A stretch of 64,000 nucleotides of DNA from Nitrospira sp. (GTDB lineage: Bacteria > Nitrospirota > Nitrospiria > Nitrospirales > Nitrospiraceae): NCBI GenBank assembly GCA_024760525.1, contig CP060499.1, positions 3,493,501 through 3,557,500 on the forward strand. The letters are read 5' to 3'. The position numbers and the translations under genes were made by a program. The notes under the pieces were generated by a model. The model had not been told where the DNA came from and did no database searches. It saw only the letters and a list, made by a program, of their open reading frames with translations. Positions within the stretch are counted from its first letter, which is position 1. Each line of letters begins with the position of its first letter. Shown piece after piece: positions 62,449 to 64,000 of this stretch.

Positions 62449-63318
62449 ATGAAGAATGCTTTTTTCCGCGGTCATGGCCTTGGCAATGACTATCTCGTGA
62501 TGGATCCTCGCGAGCTGACGTTCAAACTTTCTCCCAAGAACATCACATCGGTCTGCGACCGCAACTGGGGGGTGGGCAGCGACGGCATTTTGGCGCTGGT
62601 GTCATCAAAGAAGGCCGATTTCGGCCTGCGCATCTTCAACCCGGACGGCAGCGAGGCGGAAAAGTCAGGGAACGGCCTCCGGATCTTTGCCCGCTATCTC
62701 CACGCCACCGGCAAGACCAAGAAGACGCATTTCACCGTGGAGACAAAAGGCGGAGTGGTCACCATTGATCTACATGTGGACCGGCATAAGGACGCCAGTG
62801 CCGTAACCGTCGAGATGGGAAGAGCCACGTTCAAGCCTAGCGCCCTCCCCTGCTCGCTCAAGGTACCCGAATTGATTCAGCATCCGATCGAAGCGGCAGG
62901 GCATTCGTTGGTCTTCACCGGCGTCAGTGTGGGCAATCCTCATTGCGTGGTCTTCAAGCCTGCTGGCGCTTCCTGGTCGCGGGAAGACCTGTTGGCGCTC
63001 GGCCCGGCCTTGGAGAATCATGCCCTGTTCCCCAAACGGACCAACGTGCAATTGGCCGTTCCGACCGGGTCCAAAGAAATCTTCATCCTTATTTGGGAAA
63101 GAGGCGCCGGAGAGACACAGGCCTCCGGCTCATCATCCTGCGCAGCAGCCAGTGCGGCGGTTCGCCTCGGATTGGTCAAAAGTCCCGTCACCGTGAAGAT
63201 GCCGGGCGGCATGCTGAATATCGATGTAACCCCCGACTTCAGCCTGACCATGAAAGGGCCGGTGGCCGAAGTCGCCCGAGGCTCGCTCAGCCCTTCGTTT
63301 GTGCGATCACTGAGATAG
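62449..63318 (+). CDS. dapF: DapF-family protein with both catalytic cysteines replaced by serine
   Basis: This 289-residue protein has the full two-domain DapF fold: FFRGHGLGNDYLVMD at the start, RIFNPDGSEAEKSGNGLRIF, GNPHCVVF and GAGETQASGSSSCAAASAA. In true diaminopimelate epimerases the two catalytic residues are Cys in CGNG and in ACGTGA. Here these are Ser73 (tca) and Ser226 (tcc), and GTGAC is changed to GSSSC. The fold, length and neighbouring residues are otherwise normal. It may be an epimerase using Ser, a related racemase, or a DapF that has lost activity. It lies just before uvrC. Confidence 0.8.
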   Translation: MKNAFFRGHGLGNDYLVMDPRELTFKLSPKNITSVCDRNWGVGSDGILALVSSKKADFGLRIFNPDGSEAEKSGNGLRIFARYLHATGKTKKTHFTVETKGGVVTIDLHVDRHKDASAVTVEMGRATFKPSALPCSLKVPELIQHPIEAAGHSLVFTGVSVGNPHCVVFKPAGASWSREDLLALGPALENHALFPKRTNVQLAVPTGSKEIFILIWERGAGETQASGSSSCAAASAAVRLGLVKSPVTVKMPGGMLNIDVTPDFSLTMKGPVAEVARGSLSPSFVRSLR

Positions 63319-63447
63319 AGACGCTCTCAGTCTCTGTTCCTTGGCCGGGATTGTCGTTGCCCGGTTGCTCCCCTCACCCCCGCACCGTAGAATGTCAAGG
63401 CCTTCGGTTGGTCACGCTCCGACTGATGGCTGAAAGCTGACGGCTTT

Positions 63448-64000
63448 ATGACTACTTCCATTCAGTCTAAACTTGCGCACCTACCCACCAATCCCGGAGT
63501 GTATTTGTTCAAAAGTGCTCACGGGGAGATCCTGTACATTGGGAAGGCGGCGGTGTTGGCTGACCGGGTCCGCTCCTACTTCCAGAAAGGAACAGATCAC
63601 AGCCCGAAAACCGGCCTACTCGTCAGCCAAGTCGCCGACTTGGAAACGATGGTGACCCGGTCCGAACTCGAAGCCCTGATTCTTGAGAGTAACCTGGTCA
63701 AGCGCCACAAACCCCGGTTCAACATCGTCCTGCGGGACGACAAGCAGTATCCCTATGTGCGGCTGCCGATCAAGGATGATTTCCCGCGGCTTTCAATCGT
63801 GCGCCGTGTCCAAAAAGACGGAGCGCTGTACTACGGCCCTTATACGCCGGCGAACGCTTTGCGCGAGACCTTGAAAGTGATTAAGCATGTTTTCCCTCTC
63901 GCCACTTGCTCCATCGACATCGACGGCACAGCCGAACGAGCCTGCATCGAGTTCGAGATCAAGCGCTGCATGGCGCCGTGCACGGGCAACCAGTCGAAGG
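63448..64000 (+). CDS. uvrC: Excinuclease ABC subunit C (C-terminus beyond window edge)
   Basis: The frame from the ATG at 63448 stays open to the window end, giving the first 184 residues of UvrC. The N-terminal GIY-YIG nuclease domain is clear (PGVYLFKSAHGEILYIGKA, RVRSYF). DLETMVTRSELEALILESNL, KRHKPRFNIVLRDDKQYPYV and the cysteine-containing CMAPCTG follow, as in all UvrC proteins. It makes the 3-prime incision in nucleotide excision repair. The ribosome site is weak. About 430 residues should lie outside the window. Confidence 0.95.
   Translation, partial: MTTSIQSKLAHLPTNPGVYLFKSAHGEILYIGKAAVLADRVRSYFQKGTDHSPKTGLLVSQVADLETMVTRSELEALILESNLVKRHKPRFNIVLRDDKQYPYVRLPIKDDFPRLSIVRRVQKDGALYYGPYTPANALRETLKVIKHVFPLATCSIDIDGTAERACIEFEIKRCMAPCTGNQSK

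Overview
The window looks like one contiguous chromosomal stretch of a Gram-negative bacterium. It carries an outer-membrane CopB-type barrel, three TonB-dependent or TonB genes, several lipoproteins and Tat or Sec exported proteins. I lean towards Nitrospira or a close relative in Nitrospirota. The basis is the general character of the SecA and complex I proteins, heavy investment in copper and iron handling, and a nitrogen-releasing cluster that would suit a nitrifier. No rRNA, nxr or amo gene lies in the window, so this placement is inference. I saw no tRNA, rRNA or CRISPR array.

Layout. (1) 1-6751, minus strand: a copper-resistance block read as DsbA-like thiol protein, CorE-like ECF sigma factor with a Cys-rich tail, Cu P-type ATPase with stacked YHS and heavy-metal domains, CopA-type multicopper oxidase, and CopB (cut by the window edge). 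(2) 6833-7384: an Slp lipoprotein with a probably leaderless mRNA. (3) 7481-20242, plus strand: a GntR-regulated catabolic cluster. It contains a DUF2877/AllH protein, FdrA (AllF), a DUF1116 protein (AllG), carbamate kinase, a BMP-family ABC uptake system (binding protein, two permeases, double ATPase), a biuret-hydrolase-like enzyme, a paralogous cysteine hydrolase, and an orphan allophanate-hydrolase C-terminal domain. Two identical 12-bp palindromes overlap the two predicted promoters, and a MITE-like inverted repeat sits before the transporter genes.

(4) 20336-32512, minus strand: an accessory envelope region with a TonB-dependent receptor, TonB, a BNR-type exported protein, two TlpA-like thioredoxins, a propeller lipoprotein, an outer-membrane barrel and a TPR protein. 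It also has four small exported proteins sharing a CxWxC motif and an R-G/A-P-P end, and three copies of a two-hairpin RNA-like element. (5) 32735-35455: secA. (6) 35702-40015, minus strand: a fecI-fecR-fecA type iron-signalling set.

(7) 40457-57024, plus strand: midA followed by a complete complex I operon, nuoA, B, CD (fused), E-N. (8) 57061-64000: a BrkB/YihY membrane protein, an ECF-S-like membrane protein, an M50 site-2 protease with CBS domains, a polysaccharide deacetylase, a GNAT acetyltransferase, a VOC protein, a DapF homologue with both catalytic cysteines replaced by serine, and the start of uvrC.

How the parts may work together. The most interesting system is region 3. The hydrolase next to the transporter carries the Asp/Lys/Cys triad at spacing matching biuret hydrolase. 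The cluster has no allophanate hydrolase amidase domain, but it has the complete oxamate-carbamoyltransferase set (AllF/G/H type) plus carbamate kinase. I propose that imported biuret-like ureides are trimmed by the hydrolases and the remaining carbamoyl group is phosphorolysed to carbamoyl phosphate, giving ATP, CO2 and ammonia. That would be an energy-conserving alternative to simple allophanate hydrolysis.
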